The notes beneath the pieces are model-generated. The model was given only the letters and a program-made list of their open reading frames with translations. It was not told the DNA's origin and made no database searches. The position numbers were made by a program, and so were the translations under genes. Of a stretch of DNA of 64,000 nt, positions 51,934 to 64,000 are shown in pieces. Where the stretch lies: assembly GCA_965240325.2 (NCBI GenBank), contig OZ251237.1, forward strand, positions 930,001-994,000, given 5' to 3'. This stretch comes from Rebecca billardiae RCC1528 (lineage: Eukaryota; Haptophyta). The number at the start of each line of letters is the position of its first letter. Positions within the stretch are counted from its first letter, which is position 1.

Positions 51934-54900
51934 TCAGTGGTCGAGCGCCAGTAACAACGCGGTGCCGCGCTTCACCCAGTGCTCGGGTTCGCTCTGCCCG
52001 CTCTTCAGATCGACGACGATCATGAAGGACGGCCGCTCGCGCGAGCCGGTGCGCAGCGGGTACATGTACAGCGGGCACTGGTACACGCCGCGGCCGGCTC
52101 GTCGCGTGCGCGACTCGACCGGCCTGAAGTGGATGATGGGCATCGAGTAGACCAGCTCCATCGGCTCGGGCTCGGCGAGGCACGACTGCTCGTAGTTCCA
52201 CCCGGCGCCCTCGAGGAACAGCCCCTTCACGTACGCGCCCTCCTTAGGCGGCTGCATGATGTCCTTCTCCTCGAGGTTGATCACCTGGAAGTCCCACGCG
52301 AGCGAGTCGATCGAGACGTTGTTCTTGCGCGCGGACGTCTGCATGAGCGCGGTGAGGAAGCCGGTGGGGTAGGTGAAGCCGGTGAGCCAGAAGACCTTGG
52401 GCGCGCCCTGCTCCGCCCACAGCTGCAGCTGCGCGATCCGCTGCAGCAGGTCGCGCGACCACGCCGCGAGCGGCTTGAGCGACGGGTAGGCGGACAGCCA
52501 CGTCGTCGGCACGCGCCCCTCGAGCAACGCGTTGAAGACGACCTCGAGCTCCGAGCTCATCACGACGAGGCCCTTGATCGCCTTCTCGAGGTTGGCGAGG
52601 CTCGAGCGGATCTTGGTGAGCACCGCGTTGTACCGCTGCATCTCCTGCACCAGCACCGTCGTGAGCGGCGTCGGCTCGTCGAGCTGGTCGTGCAGCAGCG
52701 CGCGCACGTTGAAGGGGGGCGGGATGAGGCCCGTGAGGTCGCCGGCGATCAGCAGGACCTTGGCCTCCGGGCCGGAGCCCTCCGCCTCGGCCGAGCGCGG
52801 CTGGAGCGAGACGATGGTCTGGAGCATCTCCGACCCCTCCGAGATCTGCGACGCGATGTCCGCGTTCGGGTGCTGCCCGAACGCCTCGGGCCGGTCGATG
52901 CCCGGCAGCGTCGAGCAGAACTCGCGGTAGGACTGGAGCGAGCCGTCGTCCGGGATGAAGTAGTGGTTGAGCGACGAGAGCTTGTAGTTGGCCGTCGAGA
53001 GCGCGTCGTCGTTGAAGAAGGTGTTCATGTACACGTTCATCAGCCGGCGGTCCCAGTCGTCCGTCACCCGCCCGCCGTAGTTGATCTCGGCGATCAGGTA
53101 CTTGAGCGCGTCCCAAGGCGTCACCTCGTACTCGTCTAGGTAGAGCGAGAGGCACAGCTCGGACACGTCGAAGTCCGAGTCGTTGAAGTCGTACGGGATG
53201 TTCCAGCCGAGGTTGAGGAACTTGCGCCGGTCGACGAGCACCTGCGGGACGAGCGCGAGCCGCGCCCGCCGAGCGCGCGGCCGAGGGATGCGCGTCGGCG
53301 CCAGCCGCGCGCGCGCGCGCGCGCGCAACGCTCGCGCCCGCGCCGCGCGCGCCGAGCGAGCCGGCGCGCCGCGCCGCGCCGCGCGCGCGCACGCACCGAG
53401 TGGAACCAGCACAGGCTGAAGAGCAGCTTCTTGTACTTGGACGGCTTGGAGCAGCGCGCGAACTTGGCCTCGGACATGTTGCTGAAGAGCCGCCCCATGT
53501 TCGCCTTGAGCCCCTTCGGCGGCTCGGTCGTCATCTTGATGCCCTTCTGCAGGATCCCTGCTTGGGCGCGGCCGCGCGCGCGACGCGAGCGAGCGCGCGC
53601 GCGCCGAGCGTGGCACGCGTGTGAGCGGCGGCACGAGCACGCGGGGCCCGCGCGCGGCGGCGCGGCGCCGCCGCGCCGCGCCGCGCACCGATCGGGAACT
53701 TGGGGTGCGGCGCGCTGCTCAGCCAGAGCCGGAACTGCGGGCGCGGGTTGCGCGCGGGCAGTCCCTCGATGATCTTCTCGAGCTCGTTCAGCCAGCTCAT
53801 CATCAGGTGGCAGTTGGCGAGCAGCACCTGCGCGCGAGCACGGGCGGGCGCGAGGAGCGCGCGGCGTGCGTGAGCCGCGGCGCGCGCGCGGTCGGTCGCG
53901 GCTCGCGGCGCGCGCGCGCACCCAGTGGCCGCCCTCGACACCGTCGTCGATCAGTCGGACGGCGTGTGGCGACTGGCCCTGGCCGAGCGCGATGGTCGAG
54001 AAGGACACGCCCTTCTGCTCGGCGAGCTGCATCAGCTGGTTCGTCGGGTCCACGCCGGGCGAGAGCACGAACACGAGCGGCGAGGTCGGCACCGAGTCCA
54101 CCACGACCTGCTGCAGATCGAGCACAGGCGGCTCGGTGAAGCGCTGGCCGAGGTTGTTCACGATGAACGCGGTGACGGCGAAGACGATGCGGTCGGGCCG
54201 GAGGCAGCGCACGATGATGAGGCGCTGCAGCTCGGTCGCCTTGTTCTCCCACTCGCCGGGCAGCCGCGCCGCCGACGTCTCGGGCTCCGCCTGCCTGTAC
54301 CACGTCTTCCAGTCGCGCGGGTTTGAGGAGAAGGACGCGACAATGTTGCGGAAGTTGTACAGCTTGTCCAGCTCGGTGATGTTGTCCCACGCCGCCTCGC
54401 CGACCCAGTCGGAGCACGGGTTGGGCGGCTGCTGCGTGCGGTCGAAGACCTGCCCGCCGCGCAGGAAGAAGTTGTACTCGTCGAGGTTCATCTTCTTCGC
54501 GCCCTGCAGGATCTTGGCGCAGATCTGGAAGGCGAAGAGCAGCTTGTGCGCCTCGAACAGGCCGCGGCACGTGTTGCGGTACACAAAGAAGGTGTGGTAG
54601 TCGTTCAGGTGCTTGATGCGCTCCTGCAGGTCGTCCGACTTGGTCGACTTCTCGAGCGAGATGTTGAAGAGCGTGACGTACGCGTCCAGGCTGAACTGGT
54701 ACATCGGGTCCACGCGCGCGAGGTCGTTGAGCATGAAGTAGAGGATGGACGCGCGGTACGCGCACGGCCGGTACCCCTCGCGCGCCTTATCAATCTCAAC
54801 CTCCGTGCGCTCCGACACCTCGAGCTGCGCCTTGACCTCCTCCGAGGTGTTCTTCGAGGACTGCAGCGTGAGCACGAGGTCCTCGTCGTCGAGCAGCGAG

Positions 54901-57900
54901 CCCGACGCCTGCGAGAGCATGCGCAGGATCAGGTCCTCCAGCTCGACGATCTTGCGCTTGCCCGCCGCGACCGCGACCACGAGGTCGTTCTTCTCGACCT
55001 CGAGCTCGGGCCGCTCCTTGCGCACGACCGCGCCGAGCAGCTGGTCCTCGAGGCCCTGCTCCTTGACGGAGAAGTTGACGATGGTCGACTTGGTCGAGAT
55101 CTCCGGCGTGTAGTGCGGGTTGCCCAGCTTCGTCGTCAGGTAGAACTTGAAGTCGTAGTTGTAGTCGACCTCCTTGTCGCCGATCCGCAGGATCGAGCGG
55201 TTGCCCGACTTGACGATCGCCTTGGACATGATCGGCTCGAGCGACGGGTCGAGCTCCTCGAGGACCTCCTGCATGAGCACGGGCGCACCGAAGGAGATGG
55301 CGTTCTCGAGCGTGCGCAGGAAGTCCGACTGCTTCAGCGTGATCAGCTTCAGCCCGTTCTCCTTCTCGTGGTTCTTCACCCACTTGTTGGCCTGCTCCTG
55401 CGGGTCGATCATGAGCGGCCAGCGCGTGCCGCGCGTGACGAGCACGCCGTTCTCGGTGGAGAAGGCGTCCTGCGGCAGCCCCTGGATGTTCCAGTCGCGC
55501 ACGTCCTCGGGGTTGGAGAGGAACGTGCAGAAGTCGAAGTCCGCGCTCGACGGGATCTCGAGCTGCTTCACCGCGAGCAGCCACTGGTCGTTGACGAGCG
55601 CGTTGCGGTACTCGGACGGGAACGGGCCGCAGTACGAGAGGAACGCGGCCGCGACGAGGCAGTCGCCGGGCAGCGCGGCGAACTGCTCCTCGTACCGCGC
55701 GATCGAGCCCTCCCAGCGCTCGCGCTCGCCGCCCAGCCCGTCCACCAGCGCCGTCGCGCGCTCGAGCTTGATCTCGAGCTCCTCCGACTCCTGCTTGAGC
55801 CGCTCCTTGTTGGAGACGTTGTCGTTGTACTTCTCCTTGAGCGCAAACACCTTGTCGGTGATCTCCTGCAGCGAGGCCTTGGCGGCGGCGTGCGCCTCCT
55901 GCTTCTGCGAGAGCTGGCGCATCGCCGCCTGCACCTTGGCGCGCTTCGGCGCGACGTCCTTCGCGATCCGGCCGTACACCTCCATCGCGCGCACCCACAT
56001 GCACAGCGACTTTGCCGCCTTGGACACCTGGCCGACGCCGTCCGGGTCGAACTCGGGCTTGGTGGTGAACTTGGAGACCTTGTTGAGCAGCGAGTCGGTG
56101 AGCGCGTCCTTGTCGTAGTTGATCAGCCGGTTCAGGAAGTTCGGGTCGCCGAGCTGCTTCTTCGCCTCGTTCCACGACGGCTCCGCCTTGCAGAGCACCA
56201 TCACGCCCGAGAGCACGAGCGCGACGACGTCGGGCGGCTTCTGGTACGCCTTGATCTCGGACATGTCCTTCTTGTTGAGGAGCTCGAGCGCCTTCTGCGC
56301 GGCCTCGAGCGCGGGCAGCGCCTTGTCCAGGTCCGCCTGCGCCTCCTCCGCCTGCGCCTTGCACTGCACCTCCTCCAGCCCGATCTTCTCCGACTCGGCG
56401 GTGACCGTCTTCTGCTGCTCGTCCACCTGCCGCTTCTCCTGCACGATCACGACGAGCAGCTCCTCGCACTCGGTCTGCGCCTTGGCGACGACCTTCTTCT
56501 TCTGCTCGAGCTCGACGGACATCTCGCGCACCTGCACCGCCGTGTCCGACAGCTTGTTCAGCCCGCCCACCAGCTTGTTGCGCAGCTCGCCCACGTGCCG
56601 CCGCTTCTCGTGCAGCAGCTCGCAGTAGCCCTTCACGAGCGAGAGGTAGTTGGTCGGCGTCGTGTAGTTGTGCCGCTGCAGCCCGGCGAGCATGCGGCGC
56701 GAGGCGTCGATCACGGAGTAGTGCGCGGAGGCGAAGACGGTGCTCACGTTCTCGATCACCTGCGGCTCGCCCAGCTCGATCGACTCGAGGAACTTCATCG
56801 CCACCTCCTGCAGCGCCGCCTTGGGCCAGTCAGCAAACCAGTCGATCGTCGTGCAGTTCACGAGCGACGGGAACATGCGCACGTAGTTGCGGAACGAGTC
56901 GCCGACGGGCGACATGGCGAGGACGATGTGCATGTTGGAGCGCGAGCGCTCGATGAAGAACGCCCACAGCTCGTCGTTCGTCTCGCCCATCCCCGCCTCC
57001 TTGGCCGGGCCGCGGATGGCCTCGCGCAGCGCTGAGAGGTCCTCCGGCGCGTATAGGTTGGGCACCTCGCCCGACGTGAGCATCGAGTTGATGTCCTCGA
57101 GGAAGGACTTCTCGATGACCTGCGTGTCGTTGAAGAGGAAGACCGTCTGCTTCCCCTGCGCGCCCGTCAGGTCGAACAGCTTGCGCAGGTCCTCGTGGAA
57201 CTCCGCCTTCTTGTACGAGCGCGTGATCTCGACCTGGAAGAGGCCGTAGTCGGACATGAACGCGGCGAGCTTGGTGAGCGACTGCCGGCCCGAGCCGCCC
57301 ACGCCGACGAGCATCGCGTTGCCGCGCGGCATGGAGATCACGCGGCGCACGCGGCACACGTGCTCGATCGCGTCGCGGAACAGCACCAGGTCCATCGCCG
57401 AGAACCCCTCCATGTTGTACTCCTCGAGCTTGTCCTCCATGTAGCGCTTGAGCCCGCCCGCGTCGTTCATCTCCTCGTACGGCGGCCGCTTGTCGCCGAC
57501 GGGCTCGCGCATGAAGTCGCCGAAGGGCGGGCACGCGCCCTCGTCGCGGAAGAGCCGGCCCCACGCCGAGCCGAACCGCGACTCGAGCTTGTCCGAGACG
57601 ATGCGCTTGAGCGTCGCGCGGTCCGCGTCGGTCGAGAGCCGGTCGGAGAAGACGCGCAGCACCTCGTGCACCCACAGCCGGATCACGCCGTCCTTCGAGT
57701 CGTAAAAGTCGCGGCTCATCTGGAGCACGCCCTCGAAGACGCGCGAGATGTCGCGCAGGTTGAACACGTAGTGCGGCTTGTCCGGCGTGGGCAGCAGGTC
57801 GGTGCACGCCTTCTGGTACAGCTCGTACGTCGCTGACGTGATCATCTCGCCGACCGGCTTGATCTCCTCGTCAAAGTCGACGAGCTTCGCGTTGATCAGC

Positions 57901-60900
57901 GTGCCGAAGATGCGCTTGATCGCGGGCTCGGAGGGGAAGGTGACGTTGAGCACGTGGAACTTGGAGAGCACGCGCGGCGAGATCACCGTGCGCCCGCCGC
58001 CGGGGTGCCCCATCGCGGCGAGCAGCTGCATCTCCTTGACGTACTTGGGCGACTGCTTCTTGAGGTCGTACCAGAACTCGTATTCCATCCACATGCGCAG
58101 CAGCTCGAGCGGCGGCTGCGCGCCAAAGACCTCCTTCTCGGGCATGTTGAAGTCGTCGACGAAGGTGACGAGGCGGCGCCCGCCGGGCGGCGCGTACGTG
58201 TCCTTCGTGCGCTTCTCGATCCGCGTCTCGATCGTGTCCGACACGCGCACCGAGTTGGTCTGCGCGGAGAAGTTGATGTTGAGCCACGTGGTCGACTCGT
58301 CGAGCCCGGCGAGCACCGAGAAGATGATCGACGACTTGGCGACGCCGGACTCGCCGGTGACGAGCGTGTTCCGCCGCGCGCGCACGAGCGTCGAGATCAC
58401 CGACGAGTAGCGCACCGTGTCGATCGTCGGCACGAACAGCCGGTAGAACGGCAGCTCGAAGTTGGGCCGCCACGCGTGGTTCACCTTGTCGTCCCACGGC
58501 GCCCACGACCGCTTCTTCGGGTCGATGTAGCAGTCGTACACGAGCCCCTTGCCCGGGATCTGCGCGTCGATCTCGCGGAAGAGCGAGTCCATCTCCATCC
58601 GGCCGGGCTCGTCCACCGTGATCCCCACCGTCCACAGCAGGCAGAAGAGGAACCACAGCTCCGTCATCCGCGCGTACGACTGGTCCTTCGGGTCGACGCC
58701 GTTCTCGGCCGTCGCGACGTGGTCGAACATCTGCGTGAGCGAGACGACGCAGCACACGTCCGGCACGGGGACGGGCTCCTTGCACCGGTTGGCGCGCAGC
58801 TCGAGCGCCTTGTTGAGGCACTTGTCGCACAGCTCGCGCAGCACCGCCGCCTGCTCCTTCGACTCGTTCCGCTGCAGCCACGAGTCGACGTACGGCTGGT
58901 GGCCGAGGTCGGCCGCGTCCACGTACACCATGCCGGCGCGCGAGACGGTCGCGGGCGACGCGACCGAGAGGTCCATCACCTCGAAGAGGAGCGAGACCTG
59001 CGGCGGCATGGCGATGCGCTCGCCGTTGATCAGCGTGAGCATCTTGTTGTCGTCGAGCACCGTGTTCATCGACTCGATCCACAGCGTGTCCACCGGGCCG
59101 TCGAGCAGCAGCCACTTCTGGTCGGGCTTCTCGTCCGCGCACACCTCGCGCATCACCTTGGAGAGCACGCCGTCCGTCCACTCGAAGGTCTGCAGGTCGT
59201 ACTCGCCGTAGAGGTTGGCGTACGGGATGGCCTTGGGGTTGATCACGAACGTGCGCACCGAGACGAACCCCTCGACCCCCTCGCGCTTCAGCCGGCCCAT
59301 CGCCTTGACGAGCGTCTGCCACGCGGTCGACTTGCCCGAGAGCGTCGAGCCGACCAGCATGTTGCCGTGGCGCGTCAGCTTCGACTCGTAGGTCTGGATG
59401 GCCTTCTTGATGGTCTGCGGGTGCTTCTGCAGGCCGGCGAGCTCGAGCTCGGCCTCGATCGCCGCCTGCAGCGCGCCGTAGTCCACCACCGGCACCTCGG
59501 TCGAGGGGAACAGGTCGGAGACGAGCGCGTTGAACAGCGGCATGTCCTGCGAGATGAACTTTGGCACGTTCATGTCGCGGATCGCGCGCAGCAGGATCAC
59601 GTCCTCCGCGTTGTCCGGGTCGGCGCGCTTGAGCGCGCCAGCGGAGTTGAGCACCGAGCGCACCGAGCGCAGGCCGTAGTCGTAGTGGTCCTGCTTCGAC
59701 AGCTGCTGGATGCACATCTGGTACAGCGTCGTCATCTTCTTGGCGAGCACCTTGGCGGTCGTGAAGCCCTCGGCAAAGAGCATGATCTCGATGATGAGCG
59801 AGATGTCGGGCACCATCATCGAGATGGGCCGGAGCAGCGCCTTGAGGTTCTCGGGCAGCTCGGAGCGCCCGGCGTAGCCCGGGTTCATCGTGACGAAGAT
59901 GCCGCACGTCGGGTCGAGCTTGATCTCCGCGTCCTCGAACCAGAAGCGCGTCTTGCCCGCGGTGATCGCCGACAGGATCGAGAGGATCTGCTGCGCGACG
60001 ACCGAGAGCACCTCGACCTCGATGCGGTTGAACTCGTCGAAGCACGACCACGCGCCGGTCTGCGCGAGGCCGGAGAACATGCGGCCGAGCGAGCGGTAGT
60101 CCAGCCCGTCGGAGCAGTTGAACACGATGCACGCCTTCGCCAGCGCCTTCGACAGGTCCTTGACCGTCTCCGTCTTGCCCGTGCCGGCCGGGCCCTGCGG
60201 CAGCCCGCCGCGCCGCAGGTGCAGCGCGGTCGTGAGCGTCGTGTAGCAGCGGTCGGTGAGCGGCGTGATGACGAGCCGGCCGTTGTTGCCGAGGTACTCG
60301 TACCCGTACACGTGGCGCGTGTTCGTCTGCCGCACCACGCACACGTTGTCCTGCCCCTCCCAGTAGAAGCGCAGCTGCAGCAGCCACTCAAAGTCGTTGA
60401 CCGACTGGCAGCCGCCCTTGGCCATCCGGTCGATCACGTCGCGGCCGTGCACCTCGATCGTGATGATCGCGACGACCTTCTTGCGGTCGACCTTGCCGAG
60501 CGAGCCGCGCACCATGTCCGAGAACTTGCCCAGCAGCGACACCTGCTTCTTCTTGAGCTGGCGCAGCGCGTGCTTGTTGCCCTTCTCGGCGTCGTTGAGC
60601 GCCTTGGTGCAGCCGACCGTCCACTCGATCTGGCCCGAGGTGAGCGCGAGCTGCCCCGCCCACTCCTTGATCCACTTCTCCTTCTTGGTGCGGCGCATCT
60701 CGGAGTAGCACATGAAGAGCAGCTTCTCCAGCGTGCCGCGCATGCCCAGCTCGACGTTGAGCAGCCACGTCTCGACCGGCCCCGAGCATGCGACCGGCGC
60801 GGACAGCGGCACGACCTCGCCGTCCGGCGAGTTCATCGCGACGGCCTCGTAGGTCTTGCGCCCGTCGCGGCCGGGCGGCAGCATCTCGAGCGTCTTGATC

Positions 60901-63900
60901 GCCTCGAAGCACTTCTTCACGTGCGGCTGCACCGCCGTCGGGTCGCGCGCCTGCCCGAGGATCTCGAGCAGGTCGTCGTTCGACAGGAAGTAGAAGCGCG
61001 GGAACGCCTGCCGCTTGGTCTCGAGGTACTTGTCGAGCGACTTCTGGATCTTCTGCAGCTTGCCGTCCATGTCGGCGAGGCGCGCGGGGATGCCCTGCGC
61101 GTGCGTCGCCTTGAGCGCGGTGTGCGCCGCCTGCATCGTGCTCATCACGTGCTTGTAGTTGGCGTTCACCTCCTCGAACATGGCCGACTCGGTCGGCAGC
61201 TGCTTGCGGATGTCCTCCGAGCCGCCAAAGATCGACTCGAGGTACATCCACTGGCGCTGCACGGCCATGAGCAGCTCGATCGTCTCGGAGACGTGCGAGA
61301 GCGCGCGCTCCCACCGGTCCAGGTCCGCCACGAACGCCGCCGCGTACCGCGACGCCTTCATCGTCGAGAGCAGCACCGCGTTGTCCTCGAGCGCAGTGAA
61401 GACGTCCTCGACCGTCTTCACCTTGAGGTACTCGCCCTTGTACTCGGTGAGCTCGAGCGGGAGCTCGGCGAACTGGCGGTCGATCTTCTCGACGGCCTGC
61501 TCGATGGCGAGCTCCTTCCCCGCCGCGGTCGAGATCGTCGCGATCACGTCGACGTACAGGTCGAGCCCGAGCGAGAAGACCTTCTCGAGCGTGAAGTCGT
61601 CTGAGTGCGGGTTGAAGTGCTTGCCGATCTCCTCCATGAGCTGCGCCCAGTGCCGGTCGCGCAGCGCGTCGTTGCGCAGGTCGAGGATGAGCGGCAGCGT
61701 CTTCTTGAACTGGTCGACCTGCTCCTTCAGCGACTCCAGCGCCTTCCACGACTTCACCTCGCGCTGCAGCTTGTAGATCCGCTTCGAGAACGTCTGCGCG
61801 AACGCCTCCATCGAGCCGACGTCCATCGTGCCAAACTTGCCGTACTTCCACTCGGCCCAGTGCTCGTTCCACTCGCGGCGCATGTCCCAGACGGACTTGA
61901 GCAGCTCGAGGTCGCGCTCGGTCTGCGTGGTCTCCTTGTTCGCCGGCGGCTCGATCGAGAAGATGTCCAGCCCCGGCCGCATCTGCGACTCCTTCGAGCG
62001 GAGCGACGCGGCGTTCTGCGCAAACTCGGTGACGAGCTCGGCGGCGCGCTCCTCGGTGAACTCGTCGGAGAAGGGGCCGTTGCGCAGGAAGTCGGAGCGG
62101 AAGTTGGCGACCTGCGAGTTGAAGTCGTTGAGCGACTGCAGCAGGTCGTCGCGGAAGTCGCCCTTCGCCTTCTCCAGCCGGCGCTCCGCGTCGACGAGCG
62201 CCTGCTTGTACGTCGCCCACTCGGCGCCGAGCGCCGCGAGCCGCGCGAGCTCCTCCTCCTTCACCGTCACCTCGCACTTCTCGAGCAGCTTGTACTGCGC
62301 CTGCAGCGGCTCGAAGCGCGTCTCGTTCTTCTCGACGTCGCCCTGCTCCTGGTGCAGCACGTTGATCTGGTCCGCGAGCTGGTCGAGGTTGAGCGGCCGC
62401 TTCTTGAACGTCGCGCTCACCTTGGCCATGTGCGAGTAGAGCGAGCTGAGCTCCGAGTTGGCGTTCGAGTTGAGCAGGTCGGTGAACTTGCCCTGCCACT
62501 TGTGGCAGTGGCCGGTGAGCGCCTGCTTGAGCGGCGACGAGTCGATGCGGATGAAGCCCGAGTTGGTGATCCCCTCCTCCGACTGGATCTCGTTCTGCAG
62601 CTCGCGGTACCGCTGGATGTCCGTCTCGAACGCCGTGAGCGAGCGGTTCGCCTTGGCGTACCGGCGCATGAACGCGTCCTTGTCGACGTCCCAGATGTGC
62701 TTGTACCGGTCCCACGTGGTGAGGTACTTCTGCATCTTGGCCTGCACGCCGTTCATGCCGCCGATGATCTGGCCGACGATCTTGATGATGTCCTCGTCGC
62801 CCGAGATCGCCTCGAAGAACGTGAGCTTGCGCTCGGCCTCGACGCCCTCGCCCGTGCGCATCCCCTCGGTCAGCCGCGGCACGACCGCGACCGTCGAGAT
62901 CGCCTCGCGCGAGACGGTCTCGACGGTGTCCTTGAGGTTGGGGATGGTCGGCTTGAACTCGACGCGGTTGTTGTCCAGCACCGCGTTGATGCGGAACAGC
63001 GGCTGCACGTCCGTGCGCGCGTCGCCGTTGATCGCGCGCGCGAGCTCCTGCAGCGACTTTTTGACGGTCGTGCGCAGCGCCTCCTCGAGCATCTTGTCGA
63101 CCTTCTCGACGAAGCGGAGCCACTCGGCCTGCACGTCGTCGCCGTCGTAGCGGAAGGTCTCGAACGCGCGCATCATCGTCGAGCGCACCTCCTGCTGCGT
63201 GTCCTCCAGCGTCTGCCGCATCGCGTCCGCGTGCGCGCGCTGCTGCGTCTGGAATTCGACGTCGTCGTACACCTGCTTCTTGCGGATCGAGACGAGCACC
63301 ATCGCGGCGACCGCGCGGCACGCGCGCGTGATCTGGTCCTTCGCCGCCTTGAAGTCGACGACGAGGGAGCGCACGTCGGAGCAGTGCTTGCGGCACTCGC
63401 GGATGTAGTCGGTGATCCCGCGGCTCGCCCACTTCAGCTTGCCCAGCCCGGGCGTGATCTTCTTGTCGAGGAAGAGGATCCGCTCGTGGAAGAGCCGCCG
63501 CTCCTCACGCGAGAGCATCGACAGGATCGAGTTGTAGTCGCGCACGACGAGCATCACGTTCTCGCGCATGATGCGGAAGCGCTCGCGGTGCGTGGTGATC
63601 TCCATCGCGACGAACGGGATCTCGTACCGCAGCTTCTCCCAGTAGTGCACCTCGTTGAAGAGCCGGATCAGCACCTTGTCGAAGTTCTGCTCGAGCGCGC
63701 CGCCCGACTCGCGGTCGCCGCGCTTCACGAGCGCCGTGTCGAGGTGGTCGAGCAGCATCGCCTCGGCGCGGACCATGAGCGCCTTCTCGAGGTGCGCGGC
63801 GAGCCCCGCCTCGATCGTCTGCACCCAGTCGCCGTAGCACCGCCGGATGTACTCCTCGAGCGCCGACTCGAGCTGCGTGCACGTCGCGCGCGCGTCCTCC

Positions 63901-64000
63901 GCCTCGCGCGTCGACGGCAGCCGCTGCGCCTGCAGCTTGGCCGACTGCTGCTGGATGCGCACCAGCCGGCCCTTGGCCCACATGGCCGAGCCGGCGTAGC
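51934..64000 (-). CDS. Axonemal dynein heavy chain, N terminus beyond window edge
   Basis: Exons 64000..53922, 53827..53689, 53557..53397 and 53241..51934. All three introns lie near the 3' end, and joins restore family sequence, for example GHW|VLLANCHLMM and FHS|VLVDRRKFLNLGWN. About 3,895 residues are visible; full proteins have about 4,100-4,500, so the first few hundred lie outside. The frame is open through base 64000 (AGSAMWAKGRLVRIQ), so the Met at 63983 is probably not the start. The linker is followed by AAA1 with P-loop GPAGTGKT (about 60198-60169) and CFDEFNRIE. Further P-loops are AAA2 GSTLSGKS, AAA3 GESGVAKS and AAA4 GVGGSGRQ (Arg in place of Lys). The stalk coiled coil and microtubule-binding tip follow, then the AAA5-AAA6 region (STENGVLVTRGTRWPLMID). 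The C terminus is HWVKRGTALLLALDH. This is an ATP-driven motor of cilia or flagella, probably an inner-arm type; subclass is uncertain. Confidence 0.95.

Noticed and set aside
57954-61604. 1,216-codon plus-strand frame opposite the dynein gene
   Set aside because: It is a shadow of dynein AAA domains, which are intact with P-loops on the minus strand.

Overview
This is eukaryotic nuclear DNA from a very GC-rich, flagellated protist, most likely a unicellular alga. The genes are multi-exon, with GT-AG introns of about 90 to 380 bp. The window encodes an axonemal dynein heavy chain, a KDEL receptor, a COMPASS subunit, an Integrator subunit and a nucleolar GTPase. It also encodes a chlamydia/plastid-type ATP/ADP transporter and exostosin and GT92-type glycosyltransferases. 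That mixture, with GC-rich genes and short AT-rich intergenic islands carrying (TA)n tracts, fits a haptophyte-like or similar chromist alga. No rRNA or plastid marker is present, so the taxon is an inference. Thirteen protein-coding genes are supported. No tRNA, rRNA, CRISPR array or transposon was recognised.

Layout, left to right. 1-1765 (-): ASH2-type SPRY protein, C terminus cut by the window edge. 2048-3868 (+): four-TM protein with an Orai-like first membrane helix. 4934-14762 (+): a channel polypeptide of about 2,950 residues with two ion-channel units, two cyclic-nucleotide-binding folds, two ankyrin blocks and an EF-hand. 15965-17221 (-): GT92-like glycosyltransferase. 17409-19229 (-): nucleostemin-type GTPase, head-to-head with 19385-21532 (+), Integrator subunit 9. 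22160-22819 (-): KDEL receptor. 23551-38556 (-): HECT E3 ligase of about 4,690 residues. 38896-40623 (+): repeat-homogenised LRR membrane protein. 40974-42698 (-): exostosin-like glycosyltransferase, head-to-head with 42795-44745 (+), TLC-family nucleotide transporter. 45515-49115 (+): AGC kinase of PKG type with two cNMP-binding folds. 49817-50701 (-): small DUF3427-like protein. 51934-64000 (-): dynein heavy chain, N terminus beyond the window.

Functional themes. There is no operon logic, as expected for a nuclear genome, but four neighbouring pairs are divergent with 96-339 bp between start codons. Signalling proteins stand out: a candidate calcium channel, a double channel with cyclic-nucleotide-binding folds, and a PKG-like kinase. 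In all of these cNMP folds the usual phosphate-binding arginine appears to be replaced. The strongest candidates for something undescribed are the double channel with a non-canonical second pore, the WW/PDZ/UBA/HECT giant, the DUF3427-like eukaryotic protein, and a 19-bp stem-loop at 49754-49804 between two convergent genes.

Exon joins were worked out by eye from reading-frame continuity and GT/AG positions. Most junctions restore recognisable family sequence across the splice, but none is backed by transcript data.
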